Positions 8,199 to 16,950 of a stretch of 64,000 nucleotides of DNA are shown one piece after another. Source of the DNA: Gelidibacter maritimus (lineage in GTDB: Bacteria > Bacteroidota > Bacteroidia > Flavobacteriales > Flavobacteriaceae); NCBI RefSeq assembly GCF_014062315.1, contig NZ_JACGLT010000017.1, positions 19,404-83,403 on the forward strand, given 5' to 3'. The first letter of the stretch is position 1. Each line of letters begins with the position of its first letter. The translations under genes and the position numbers were made by a program. The notes beneath the pieces are model-generated. The model saw nothing but the letters and a program-made list of their open reading frames with translations, ran no database searches and was not told the origin of the DNA.

Positions 8199-9374
8199 TT
8201 AGGCTATCATTTTCTCCTTTGTTACCCTATTTACTACAAGAGCAATTGCGCCATCACCGGTAACATTGCATGCGGTGCCGAAGCTATCCATTGCAATATA
8301 TAAAGCAATCATTAAGCCCATCATCTCCTCGTTAAAACCTAACATGGACTGTAAAATACCAACAGCAGCCATAATCGCGCCCCCAGGTACTCCTGGTGCC
8401 GCAATCATAGCAATTGCCAAAACAAATATAAATCCTGCGAAGAGGGTAAAACTAAACGGCACGCCTTGTAAAATCATTAAGGCCATGGCGCAGGCCGTAA
8501 TTTTCATCATACTTCCAGACAAATGAATAGTAGCACACAGAGGAATGACAAAACCTGCTATTTTTTCCGAAACGCCATTTTTCAAAGCCTGTTCCAGCGT
8601 AACAGGAATGGTAGCCGCCGAAGATTGGGTTCCTAATGCCGTGAAGTAAGCGGGCATCATGGTGGCCAATAACTTTAGCGGATTTTTCTTGGTAAAAATC
8701 CCGGCTATGGTGTACTGTAGCAACAGCAATAAAATGTGCAGGGCAAAAATGACGCCTATAATACTTAAAAATACGGTAAATATTGAAAACACCTGTCCGC
8801 TAAAAGCCATGCTAACGAATATCCCTAAAATAAAAAGTGGTAATAATGGCACAATAACGTAAGTAATTAACTGCATAATGATTTTTTCAAAATCTTTAAC
8901 AACCAGTTTTAAACTTGATTTTTCTTGATATGAAAGTCCCAAACCAATAACAAATGCCAAAACCAATGCCGTCATGACATCCAATACAGGTGGGATGGTG
9001 AGACTGAAGTAGGGCATTAATTCAGGACCGGAATCAGCAATTTCAGCCGTACTATTGACACTCGATTCCAAAAGCTGTGGAAATATGCTTGAGGTTGCAA
9101 AGTAGGTCATAAAGCCAGAAAATAAAGTAGACCCATAAGCAATGGCAGCGGTGAGCAACAACAGTTTACCAGCGCCTTTACCCAAATCAGAAATGGCGGG
9201 CATGATCAATCCCATAATGATTAATGGGATGGAGAAACTTAAAAATTGTCCGAAAAACGCATTAAAAGTGGTGAATATTCTATTAATGGATTCCGGTAAA
9301 TAGAGTCCGAAAACCGTCCCTAAAACTATGGCTATAAAAACCTTGAACAATAGATTTGAAAATAAACGTTTCAT
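8199..9374 (-). CDS. dicarboxylate/amino acid:cation symporter (DAACS/SDF family)
   Basis: The 391-residue inner-membrane protein shows the SDF family plan: N-terminal helices with 'LGTVFGLYLPE', the serine-rich re-entrant loop 'ALGTQSSAATIPVTLE' (hairpin 1), the helix 7 region 'HLSGSMMKI', hairpin 2 'APGVPGGAIMAAVG', and helix 8 'ACNVTGDGAIALVV' with its coordinating Asp. It imports small acidic or neutral amino acids or C4-dicarboxylates with Na+ or H+. The substrate cannot be resolved from sequence. It is slightly short for the family but contains all core elements. It is monocistronic. Confidence 0.88.
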   Translation of the reverse strand: MKRLFSNLLFKVFIAIVLGTVFGLYLPESINRIFTTFNAFFGQFLSFSIPLIIMGLIMPAISDLGKGAGKLLLLTAAIAYGSTLFSGFMTYFATSSIFPQLLESSVNSTAEIADSGPELMPYFSLTIPPVLDVMTALVLAFVIGLGLSYQEKSSLKLVVKDFEKIIMQLITYVIVPLLPLFILGIFVSMAFSGQVFSIFTVFLSIIGVIFALHILLLLLQYTIAGIFTKKNPLKLLATMMPAYFTALGTQSSAATIPVTLEQALKNGVSEKIAGFVIPLCATIHLSGSMMKITACAMALMILQGVPFSFTLFAGFIFVLAIAMIAAPGVPGGAIMAAVGILQSMLGFNEEMMGLMIALYIAMDSFGTACNVTGDGAIALVVNRVTKEKMIA

Positions 9375-9630
9375 ATTACTTATATCATATCTTAAGACTG
9401 CACTATGCTATTTTATTGTAGGCAATGTTGAGTTGGCTAATATACTCTCAATGTCCTAAAAGAACGGCTCACCAACCTTCTTTTTTTCCACAATACAGGA
9501 TTCCTATGAAAGACCTATTAAAGATTGAAATTTGAAGCATCTATTATTTTGGGATTTAGCAGCATTTTGCAACCAACTTAATATTCTTTAATTTTATTAA
9601 AATTGATATTTAAACTAAATTCAATAAACC

Positions 9631-10137
9631 ATGAGCAGAGGATTCGTAAAAGAAGATGACCAAGAGGAAGTTCCATTTGTAGCACCACGAGCCGATTTGC
9701 CTGAAGGTGTCATTAATTATGTGACCCAAGCAGGAATGGATGCCTTATTAGCTGAAAATGATCAATTGATTGCTGAACGGGATAGCCTTGATATTACGGA
9801 TGAAAAGGAAAAGCGTATCGCTACCAATCATATTAACGCCAGATTACAATTATTGAACAACCGTATTTTATCTGCTAAAGTTGTTGATCTTAGTAAGCAG
9901 CCACAAGACGAAGTCCGCTTTGGAGCTTTGGTCAGCTTAAAAATCGGGAACGAAAAGAAATTACAACAATATCAGATAGTCGGTGTTGATGAAGCCGATA
10001 TTTCTAAAGGAAAAATCTCGTTTATTTCACCAATTGCGCGCCTTTTGACGGATAAGAAAGTTGGCGAAACAGCAGTGTTGCAATTGACAAAAGAAGATCG
10101 GACTTTTAAAGTTATGGACATTGTGTATCCTACTTAA
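9631..10137 (+). CDS. GreA/GreB-family transcription elongation factor
   Basis: The 168-residue protein has a helical hairpin at about residues 30-85 (acidic and charged, 'LLAENDQLIAERD') and a C-terminal FKBP-like domain containing 'SPIARLLTDKKVGE', the hallmark of Gre proteins. Gre factors enter the RNA polymerase secondary channel and stimulate cleavage of backtracked RNA. The N-terminus carries a short acidic tail (EDDQEE) unlike E. coli GreA. The gene is preceded by 256 bases with no feature beyond A/T-rich sequence, and is followed by a clear terminator. Confidence 0.85.
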   Translation: MSRGFVKEDDQEEVPFVAPRADLPEGVINYVTQAGMDALLAENDQLIAERDSLDITDEKEKRIATNHINARLQLLNNRILSAKVVDLSKQPQDEVRFGALVSLKIGNEKKLQQYQIVGVDEADISKGKISFISPIARLLTDKKVGETAVLQLTKEDRTFKVMDIVYPT

Positions 10138-10160
10138 AATACGGAATATCTCATAGAAAA

Positions 10161-10186
10161 AACACGACCCAATAAAGTCGTGTTTT
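10161..10186. terminator. bidirectional terminator between gre-like gene and guaB
   Basis: AACACGAC (10161-10168) pairs with GTCGTGTT (10177-10184) around an 8-base loop. A-rich DNA on the left and T-rich on the right allow termination in both directions for the convergent genes. Confidence 0.8.
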
Positions 10187-10224
10187 CTTGTTTAAAATTT
10201 CTGTTTCTACAGAATATAAAACAT

Positions 10225-11697
10225 TTATCTTGAATAGTTTGGCGACTCTTCCGTAATGGTGACATCATGCGGGTGACTTTCATTAATTCCTGATGACGTG
10301 ATTTTTACAAACTGTCCAGTTTCCTTTAAGGTTGCCACATCTTTGGCTCCGCAGTAGCCCATACCTGCACGCAAACCGCCCACAAATTGGTGGATGCTTT
10401 CAATAACCTCACCTTTATACGGTACACGGCCTACAATACCTTCTGGCACCAATTTTTTGATATCGTCTTCCACATCTTGGAAATATCGGTCTTTACTGCC
10501 CTGTTTCATGGCATCCACGGACCCCATTCCTCGGTAGGATTTGAATTTCCGACCTTCATAAATGATGGTTTCTCCTGGCGCCTCCTTGGTTCCTGCCAAT
10601 AAAGAGCCCAACATCACGGTATCTGCTCCTGCCGCAAGTGCTTTAGGAATATCACCCGTGTAACGAATGCCACCATCGGCAATCACCGGAACACCAGAAC
10701 CTTTTATGGCTGCGGCAACTTCCAAAACTGCAGAAAACTGTGGATAGCCCACTCCCGCAATCACACGTGTTGTACAAATAGATCCAGGTCCAATACCCAC
10801 TTTAATACCATCAGCACCAGCTTCCACTAAATATTTAGCGGCTTCGCCGGTAGCAATATTACCAACAATCACTTCAAGATCAGGAAAGCGCTTTTTAATT
10901 GTTTTAAGCATCGTCACCACACCTTTGGTATGGCCGTGAGCGGTATCGATAATCACCGCATCTACTCCTGATTTTACCAAGGCTTCTGCCCGTTCAACCG
11001 CATCCGCGGTAACGCCAATAGCCGCTGCCACACGCAAACGTCCAAAGGTGTCTTTGTTTGAAATTGGCTTGGTGGTCAATTTGGTAATGTCTCGAAAGGT
11101 AATTAACCCGGCAAGATTATAATTATCGTTAACAATAAGAAGTTTCTCTATTTTATTTTTTTGAAGAATCACTTCGGCCTCCTGCAACGAGGTCCCGACG
11201 GGGGCTGTTACCAAATTATCCTTGGTCATCACTTCCACAATGGGACGGGTACCATCTTTTTCAAAACGCAAATCGCGATTGGTTACAATACCTTTTAAAA
11301 TGCCGTTATCGTCAATAATAGGAATACCACCAATACTGTGTTCAGCCATATTGCGTTGGGCATCCAACACCGTTGCCGTCATAGGCAAAGTTACAGGATC
11401 TATAATCATCCCACTTTCGGCACGTTTTACCTTGCGCACTTCATTGGCCTGTTGCGCAATGCTCATGTTTTTATGTAGAACACCAATACCACCTTCTCGA
11501 GCCATGGCAATTGCCATTGCGCTTTCAGTAACCGTATCCATGGCTGCTGAAATGATAGGAATATTAATGGTGATGTTGCGTGTAAACTGTGTCTGTATAT
11601 TGACTTCTCGAGGAAGGACTTCTGAATAAGCAGGAATTAGTAGAACGTCGTCATAGGTCAATCCCTCACCTACTATTTTGCTTTCGTGTGCTTTCAT
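10225..11697 (-). CDS. guaB: inosine-5'-monophosphate dehydrogenase
   Basis: The 490-residue protein is a full-length IMPDH, which oxidises IMP to XMP with NAD+, the committed step of guanine nucleotide synthesis. The TIM barrel starts at 'GLTYDDVLLIPAYSEVLP', a pair of CBS domains occupies about residues 95-205, and the catalytic loop 'GIGPGSICTTR' contains Cys308. Downstream are 'GMGSVDAMKQGSKDRYFQ' (the flap and IMP-binding region) and 'HQFVGGLRAGMGYCGA'. It is monocistronic with a promoter box just upstream, CAAATCTA on the plus strand (TAGATTTG when read on the minus strand). Confidence 0.97.
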   Translation of the reverse strand: MKAHESKIVGEGLTYDDVLLIPAYSEVLPREVNIQTQFTRNITINIPIISAAMDTVTESAMAIAMAREGGIGVLHKNMSIAQQANEVRKVKRAESGMIIDPVTLPMTATVLDAQRNMAEHSIGGIPIIDDNGILKGIVTNRDLRFEKDGTRPIVEVMTKDNLVTAPVGTSLQEAEVILQKNKIEKLLIVNDNYNLAGLITFRDITKLTTKPISNKDTFGRLRVAAAIGVTADAVERAEALVKSGVDAVIIDTAHGHTKGVVTMLKTIKKRFPDLEVIVGNIATGEAAKYLVEAGADGIKVGIGPGSICTTRVIAGVGYPQFSAVLEVAAAIKGSGVPVIADGGIRYTGDIPKALAAGADTVMLGSLLAGTKEAPGETIIYEGRKFKSYRGMGSVDAMKQGSKDRYFQDVEDDIKKLVPEGIVGRVPYKGEVIESIHQFVGGLRAGMGYCGAKDVATLKETGQFVKITSSGINESHPHDVTITEESPNYSR

Positions 11698-11720
11698 TGC
11701 AATTACGGTTTAATTGCGTG

Positions 11721-11728
11721 CAAATCTA
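11721..11728 (-). promoter_or_regulatory. -7 box for guaB
   Basis: CAAATCTA on the plus strand reads TAGATTTG on the minus strand, matching TAnnTTTG. It is 24 bases before the guaB start. The upstream -33 element is only A/T-rich, without an exact TTTG. Confidence 0.45.
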
Positions 11729-11906
11729 CGGAAAATTTATTTAAAATAAGTGTAAAATTTAAGTTACCTTGATAGTATTTCACCTCAAAACCATTCGCGA
11801 ATAGGTTGATTTTTTTGTGAAGGGACCACTTAAGTACAATAGATTAAAGTCTACAGTCCAATTCCATTAAAATCTCTTAATAAATTCTCGTAAAAACGAC
11901 GCTAAT

Positions 11907-14333
11907 TTAGAGTTTAATCTGTAGGGTCATATACCAATTACGTGGCGCCGATGGGATAATCCCAGGACCTGGATATCCTGTGGCGCGTCGCGTAAAGTAT
12001 GCTTTATCCAACATATTATTTATGCCGGTTTCCAGTTTAAATCGCTTGTACGTATATGACAAAGACACATCCATAATATCATAGCTCGGAATTTCTCCAA
12101 TGACACCACTGATATTTGCCGATTGTGAATTGGTTGCATCCGTGAACTGTTGTGAAAGATAAGTGTACTGGACGTTTGCCATAAAATTTCTATACCCAAA
12201 TTTTAACCCTGTTTTGATATTGACATCGGGAACAAATTCCACCTGATTGCCCTTAACGTTTGATTGTTTAGAAGCCGTGTATTCCGATTTGATAAACGAT
12301 GAATTGATGAAATAATTTAAGCTAAACTCATTATTAAGTTTAAATAGTTTCTTCAGATTAAAATCGAATAAATTTTCAACGCCATAGAGCACAGCATCCC
12401 CGACATTGCCACGTTCACTGATGACCCTTCCATCTGGAAATTCCTTTTGGATAAAACCAATCCGTCCGTTATAAAACAATCCAAAAACGCCCAGATCATA
12501 TGATACTATATTTTTCAGATTACCACGGATGCCCAAATCTGTGGTAAATCCTTTTTCATCGGTAATGTTTGGATTGATGGCAAACGCTGGATTATTGATA
12601 TTGATATCAGAATAGGTTACCGATCGGTAATTTTGTGAGAGGTTACCGTAGATTTCAAATGCGGTGTGGGGCTTATAGCTCAAACCTAATCCCAAAAGCA
12701 CAAAGGAGCGTTCAAAATCGCGATTGTCTTCCACCAATTCCTCAAAAATGACATTGCCCGCCGCATCCGTATTGATACGTTTGTAAAACCCTTCACTTTG
12801 GGTCTTTATATATTCAAATCTAAAACCGGGCGTAATTGAGAATTGATCCGTTGCATACAAAATATTTTCTCCAAAAACAGCCATATTCAAATTTGGAAAA
12901 TCGAAGTTGGACTGATTTGGATAATTTGGAAAACGCTCCGATTGGATATCAAAATTAGGTCCTATCCCATCACTGCCCGGACCTTGCACCTCCGCATTAT
13001 TGGCACGGTAGAATTTAGTACCTAGGAGAAAGGTGGAGGCTTTATTGAATATTTCATATTTACTCAAGATTCGAGTTTCAAAACCATAATTCTTGAAATC
13101 GCCTTTAATCAAGTCACGCTCTTCCATCGGATCAATTTGATCCACACGATTGGTTCGGAAACCAAGGGCATACCGCGAAGCATTTAAACCAAAGGCGTTG
13201 AAACTAAAGTTAGTGTTCTCAGAAAATTTATGATCAAATTTCAAATTATATAATAGCCAATCCACCTGAAACCAGTTTCGTGATCTGTTGCTTTGGTACG
13301 GATCGTTATCAAACATATAATCGGTTAAGCCACCACCTTGCTGTGCCAGATAGCGCATATAGCTCAATTCTCCAGTCAATGAGGTGTTTTTATTGAACTG
13401 ATAGCCGATATGGGCATAGGCGTTTTTAGATTCAAATTCAGAATTTTCACGGAAGCCATTGCCTTTCTTATAATTGAAAAAAGTATAATAACTCCACTTA
13501 TTTTTTGTCCCACTAATACTGGTGAAATTGGTATATAAACCATAGCTGCCCAGCGTATTTCTGGTAATCAGTTCAAAGGGTTTATTGGGGTTGGGAGATT
13601 TCATTTTAAAGTTGATCAAGCCTCCAAACTGTGTCCCGTATTGTAACGAGGCCGCACCACGGACGATCTGAATTTCGCTTAAGCCTTCAGCGGCCGGCGT
13701 ATAGTAGCTTTCAGGATAGCCCAAAACATCGGCACTAATATCGTAGCCATTTTGTCTGGTGTTGAAATTTGCGGTACGATTTGGATCCAATCCACGTCCA
13801 CCAACATGAAGCTGCAGTCCAGCGTCGTCATTTTGATAAATATTCAAACCCGCCACCTGACTGTAAATTTGGCGTGCGTTATTGGAGGCTAAATTCGCCA
13901 TGGACTGCTCCACCAAAACGACTTCTGTTTTCTTTCCAGCGAAAATGGACGTGCCTTCGACATCCTTTAACCTGGATAACTCAAATAGTTTTGCTTTCCG
14001 AGCCGTGATTTCCACTTCTGACAAAGCAATGCCCAATTCGTTTATGGACACATCCAACCTGGTGTTCTCAGTAAGGTTTAGTGGCAATTCTTTCGCTTCA
14101 AATTCATAAGAAAAGAAGACCAAAATAAGATCGCTTTTTGTGGTGCTAAATTCGTAATACCCAGACCCATCAGTTTTGGTCAGTAAGCCAGAAGCTTTGT
14201 CATAAACATCCACATCGGCAACTGGCAATTGCGTTCGTGCGTTGCTGACAACTCCCGAAACAGTAATTTGTGACAGTGCAGAAAAGCCTATCAAACACAT
14301 TATAATTACACTAAAATCCTTTAATTTCATCAT
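11907..14333 (-). CDS. TonB-dependent outer-membrane receptor, FecA-like, of the imelysin/HTTM operon
   Basis: The open frame extends to 14402, but a signal peptide begins at the ATG at 14333 (or 14330), giving 807-808 residues and a start that overlaps the end of the HTTM gene by about 20 bases. After the signal peptide ('IGFSALSQ') comes a carboxypeptidase-like beta-sandwich, a plug domain ('ARQIYSQVAGLNIYQNDDAG', 'IQIVRGAASLQYGTQFGG') and a 22-strand barrel ending in 'WYMTLQIKL'. The plug resembles FecA-type siderophore/ferric citrate receptors. It should import a metal complex using TonB energy. It is the last gene of the operon DUF4856 - imelysin - HTTM - receptor. Confidence 0.85.
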   Translation of the reverse strand: MMKLKDFSVIIMCLIGFSALSQITVSGVVSNARTQLPVADVDVYDKASGLLTKTDGSGYYEFSTTKSDLILVFFSYEFEAKELPLNLTENTRLDVSINELGIALSEVEITARKAKLFELSRLKDVEGTSIFAGKKTEVVLVEQSMANLASNNARQIYSQVAGLNIYQNDDAGLQLHVGGRGLDPNRTANFNTRQNGYDISADVLGYPESYYTPAAEGLSEIQIVRGAASLQYGTQFGGLINFKMKSPNPNKPFELITRNTLGSYGLYTNFTSISGTKNKWSYYTFFNYKKGNGFRENSEFESKNAYAHIGYQFNKNTSLTGELSYMRYLAQQGGGLTDYMFDNDPYQSNRSRNWFQVDWLLYNLKFDHKFSENTNFSFNAFGLNASRYALGFRTNRVDQIDPMEERDLIKGDFKNYGFETRILSKYEIFNKASTFLLGTKFYRANNAEVQGPGSDGIGPNFDIQSERFPNYPNQSNFDFPNLNMAVFGENILYATDQFSITPGFRFEYIKTQSEGFYKRINTDAAGNVIFEELVEDNRDFERSFVLLGLGLSYKPHTAFEIYGNLSQNYRSVTYSDININNPAFAINPNITDEKGFTTDLGIRGNLKNIVSYDLGVFGLFYNGRIGFIQKEFPDGRVISERGNVGDAVLYGVENLFDFNLKKLFKLNNEFSLNYFINSSFIKSEYTASKQSNVKGNQVEFVPDVNIKTGLKFGYRNFMANVQYTYLSQQFTDATNSQSANISGVIGEIPSYDIMDVSLSYTYKRFKLETGINNMLDKAYFTRRATGYPGPGIIPSAPRNWYMTLQIKL

Positions 14334-15675
14334 GAAATGGTAAAATCCAGTTTTTATGCCGGAATGATTCTTTTTCTTTATATAAGTCAGTATTTGTATC
14401 AATATATGGTTGGCTCAATCGGCCATTGAGCGCCACATAACTTTCTGCAAATACTTGAATATTTTTATGGCCTTGGCTTTTAAAATGATCGCCTAAATAG
14501 TGGGCATATTCTAAAATAAAATCGGGCTGAAAACTCATTTGTTTCTCTTGAAATGAGGTTAAAAAGTCGGAGTTATCAACCAAAAAACCTTGTCCGGTTT
14601 CAGCATCGACGATTTTAAATGTGGTATTGCCCATTTTTTCCATTAGCATGACCCGCCATGAAAAGCGGAATCCCTCTTCTGTCCAGAATAGTTCACCTGG
14701 ATATAAAAGGTATCGGAATGGGAAAGTAATCTGAAAAACAAAAAACAACGTCATGATTGGTAGCACCAGATTTTTTCTCCTATAGTGATACACTTCAGAT
14801 TTCAACGCTGTGAAATCAACGTTTAATGGTCGCAACGCTTTTTTAAATACATTTATAATACGAAGATGAAAGTCCGTATCAAAAAAGATAAGCGCGGTCA
14901 AAATCATAATGTAAGGAAACATGCCTATCGGAAATAAAACCCGTGTAAAAACATGAAAAAAGACCACGAGACCAAAGGCAAACAATCGGGTACGCTTGGT
15001 GATCAATAAAAACGGAATGATCAAATCGTAAATCATTCCAGACCAACTCATAGCGTAATGGAACCAGTCTTGTTGCATTAAGGAGTTTCCTATAAACGGA
15101 AGATCATATTTAGAAGGAAGCCAGATTTTTAGGGGCATGGCTTTAAACAACCAATCGGAATTTATTTTGGCAAGACCTGCATAGATATAGACAATGCCCA
15201 CCAACAATTTAATACTATCAACAGTCCATTTGGGGATGCTTGTATAGGTTTTCTTTTTGATGAGATTATCCACGGAGAAATAAGCGTTTGCAGGCAAAAA
15301 AATCATCAGGAAACTCAGTACACTTATAAAATAATAATGGTTGAGATAGGCTGTTTTGTCCATGAGTTCGATATAGGTAAAACTCAGAAAAAACATGATG
15401 ATGGCCAGACGATATTTCAATCCGATGGCTATCAAAAATGCCGAAATACCACACAGCGCAAATATCAGATAAGTATAATCGCCTATGGGCTTGATCCATG
15501 AAAAGCCGTAATAGGAAAAATGAAATTTGGGTAAAACATAAAGCGTTTCAATCCAACCGTTTCTCCAAAAACGCACGATACTGAGTAACATCATCACACC
15601 AAAGCCAATCCTAAAAACCGCCAATGGCGCCGGATGTATGTGTGTGTTGAGATATGTTTTAAATCGATTGTCCAT
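14311..15675 (-). CDS. HTTM-domain (vitamin K carboxylase-like) integral membrane protein
   Basis: The 454-residue protein opens with 'HIHPAPLAVFRIGFGVMMLLS', the standard start of HTTM proteins, and has about eight membrane helices within residues 20-345 followed by a soluble domain of about 110 residues. HTTM proteins are related to the membrane part of vitamin K-dependent gamma-glutamyl carboxylase; most bacterial members have unknown chemistry. In this operon it is the only inner-membrane component, so it may act in reduction, modification or transport of the imported metal complex. It overlaps the downstream receptor start by about 20 bases, implying translational coupling. A strong hairpin precedes it. 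Confidence 0.8.
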   Translation of the reverse strand: MDNRFKTYLNTHIHPAPLAVFRIGFGVMMLLSIVRFWRNGWIETLYVLPKFHFSYYGFSWIKPIGDYTYLIFALCGISAFLIAIGLKYRLAIIMFFLSFTYIELMDKTAYLNHYYFISVLSFLMIFLPANAYFSVDNLIKKKTYTSIPKWTVDSIKLLVGIVYIYAGLAKINSDWLFKAMPLKIWLPSKYDLPFIGNSLMQQDWFHYAMSWSGMIYDLIIPFLLITKRTRLFAFGLVVFFHVFTRVLFPIGMFPYIMILTALIFFDTDFHLRIINVFKKALRPLNVDFTALKSEVYHYRRKNLVLPIMTLFFVFQITFPFRYLLYPGELFWTEEGFRFSWRVMLMEKMGNTTFKIVDAETGQGFLVDNSDFLTSFQEKQMSFQPDFILEYAHYLGDHFKSQGHKNIQVFAESYVALNGRLSQPYIDTNTDLYKEKESFRHKNWILPFHDEIKGF

Positions 15676-15683
15676 TTAACCAA

Positions 15684-15720
15684 AAAGAAGATTCTTCAAG
15701 GCATTTAAAGAATCTTCTTT
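15684..15720 (-). terminator. intra-operonic terminator between imelysin-like and HTTM genes
   Basis: A perfect 13-bp stem, 15684-15696 with 15708-15720, sits in the 67-base gap. On the minus strand the stem is followed by a run of T (TTTTT), which makes an intrinsic terminator. Partial read-through would lower expression of the HTTM and receptor genes relative to the two lipoprotein genes. Confidence 0.75.
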
Positions 15721-15742
15721 GATATAAATATTATTTTAAAAA

Positions 15743-16867
15743 TTAATCGCCATCAGCATCAACGTAATCCACGCTAATATTAAAAGCCTGAACCATATCT
15801 ACCTTGAGATACACGACGGCTCTTTGAAGCGCATCATACGCGGTGGTCATCTTAGTATTATCCGTGATAACCTGCTCATTGAAATTGGAATTTAACGCTT
15901 GAATTTTTGTCCGCGCCTCATCAAATTGTGCGTTGATGATGTTGCTCAAATTTTGCCCATTTCGATCCACTTTTAAATATTCCAGATAGGTTTTGAAACT
16001 CGCACCTGAAGTGGTACCGTTAAACGCTTTTCCATTGAACACATCCTGCACGGCATTCAAAGCTTCAAGAGTCAATGCTTTTGAAACTTCACTATTATAA
16101 TACCCTTCCACTCTATCCGGTAAAGGCGAAGTAGAAAAAACACCTGCGGGAATACCGATTTTATTGGCACGCAAGCCTTTTTCATAATAGAAAATAAAAT
16201 CATTGACGAATTTGTTCAATGAACTGGTGGCCGTATTTTTTGAAGAATTTACAAATTGGTCGCGATACCCAGTGGTCCAATCGGTGATGACTTGCTGCGT
16301 CAAATTGTCCATTTGATTGATCACATCGGTGATATAGGTCTTATAACCTTGTGAGTTAGGGTCGGACGTGAATTTTTCTAAAATACCAGCATCATCTTCA
16401 GCCACACCAAACAATAGGTAATCTAAAGCAGGAAACCCTTGTGCATCATGATAATTGGGCGTGTTGAGATCGTAATTTCCAGAACTGACACCATTCTCAA
16501 TATCCGCAACTGTGACTGGGTAAATGTTCATAAAAAAGTAATACTCATTTAAAGCCTCTGCCTTTCCAATATTGAACATTTCAACGTGCTGCCAAGCTTT
16601 ATAAGCAGTAAGCCAATGATTCCTGGCCGTTTCCAAATTGCTTTGATTTGGCGTTGCCACAAAATTTTCAATAGATGCTTTTAAAGTGGTCAATTTAGGA
16701 CCAAAATCTTGGTAAGAAGGAATGATGATATTATCGGCCAAGTTTTGCAGTAAGGTTGCACGGTCAAAATTGTCCGAAGCACCATCACCACCGTTGCCTG
16801 AATCATCGGACGAGCTACAGCCAATCATAAGTATAAGGCCAAAAACTAAAGCTATCTTTTTAATCAT
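15743..16867 (-). CDS. imelysin-family (M75-like) lipoprotein
   Basis: The start at 16867 is chosen because a lipoprotein signal begins there (MIKKIALVFGL, lipobox MIGC, Cys17); the upstream in-frame extension looks spurious. The 374-residue protein has the helical imelysin/EfeO-like repeat: 'WLTAYKAWQHVEMFNIGKAE', 'GFPALDYLLFG' and, in the second half, 'FVNDFIFYYEKGLRANKIGIPAG'. The GxHxxE motif reported in imelysin proteins appears here as GFPALD, lacking the His. Imelysins are linked to iron uptake. It is anchored to a membrane facing the periplasm and follows the DUF4856 lipoprotein gene by 83 bases. Confidence 0.85.
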   Translation of the reverse strand: MIKKIALVFGLILMIGCSSSDDSGNGGDGASDNFDRATLLQNLADNIIIPSYQDFGPKLTTLKASIENFVATPNQSNLETARNHWLTAYKAWQHVEMFNIGKAEALNEYYFFMNIYPVTVADIENGVSSGNYDLNTPNYHDAQGFPALDYLLFGVAEDDAGILEKFTSDPNSQGYKTYITDVINQMDNLTQQVITDWTTGYRDQFVNSSKNTATSSLNKFVNDFIFYYEKGLRANKIGIPAGVFSTSPLPDRVEGYYNSEVSKALTLEALNAVQDVFNGKAFNGTTSGASFKTYLEYLKVDRNGQNLSNIINAQFDEARTKIQALNSNFNEQVITDNTKMTTAYDALQRAVVYLKVDMVQAFNISVDYVDADGD

Positions 16868-16950
16868 TTGAACTGATTTTCTTTTATTTAAACAATTAGA
16901 AAGTTTCAGCGATGGCCCGTTAAACCGAACCATCACTGAATCTGTCTTTT

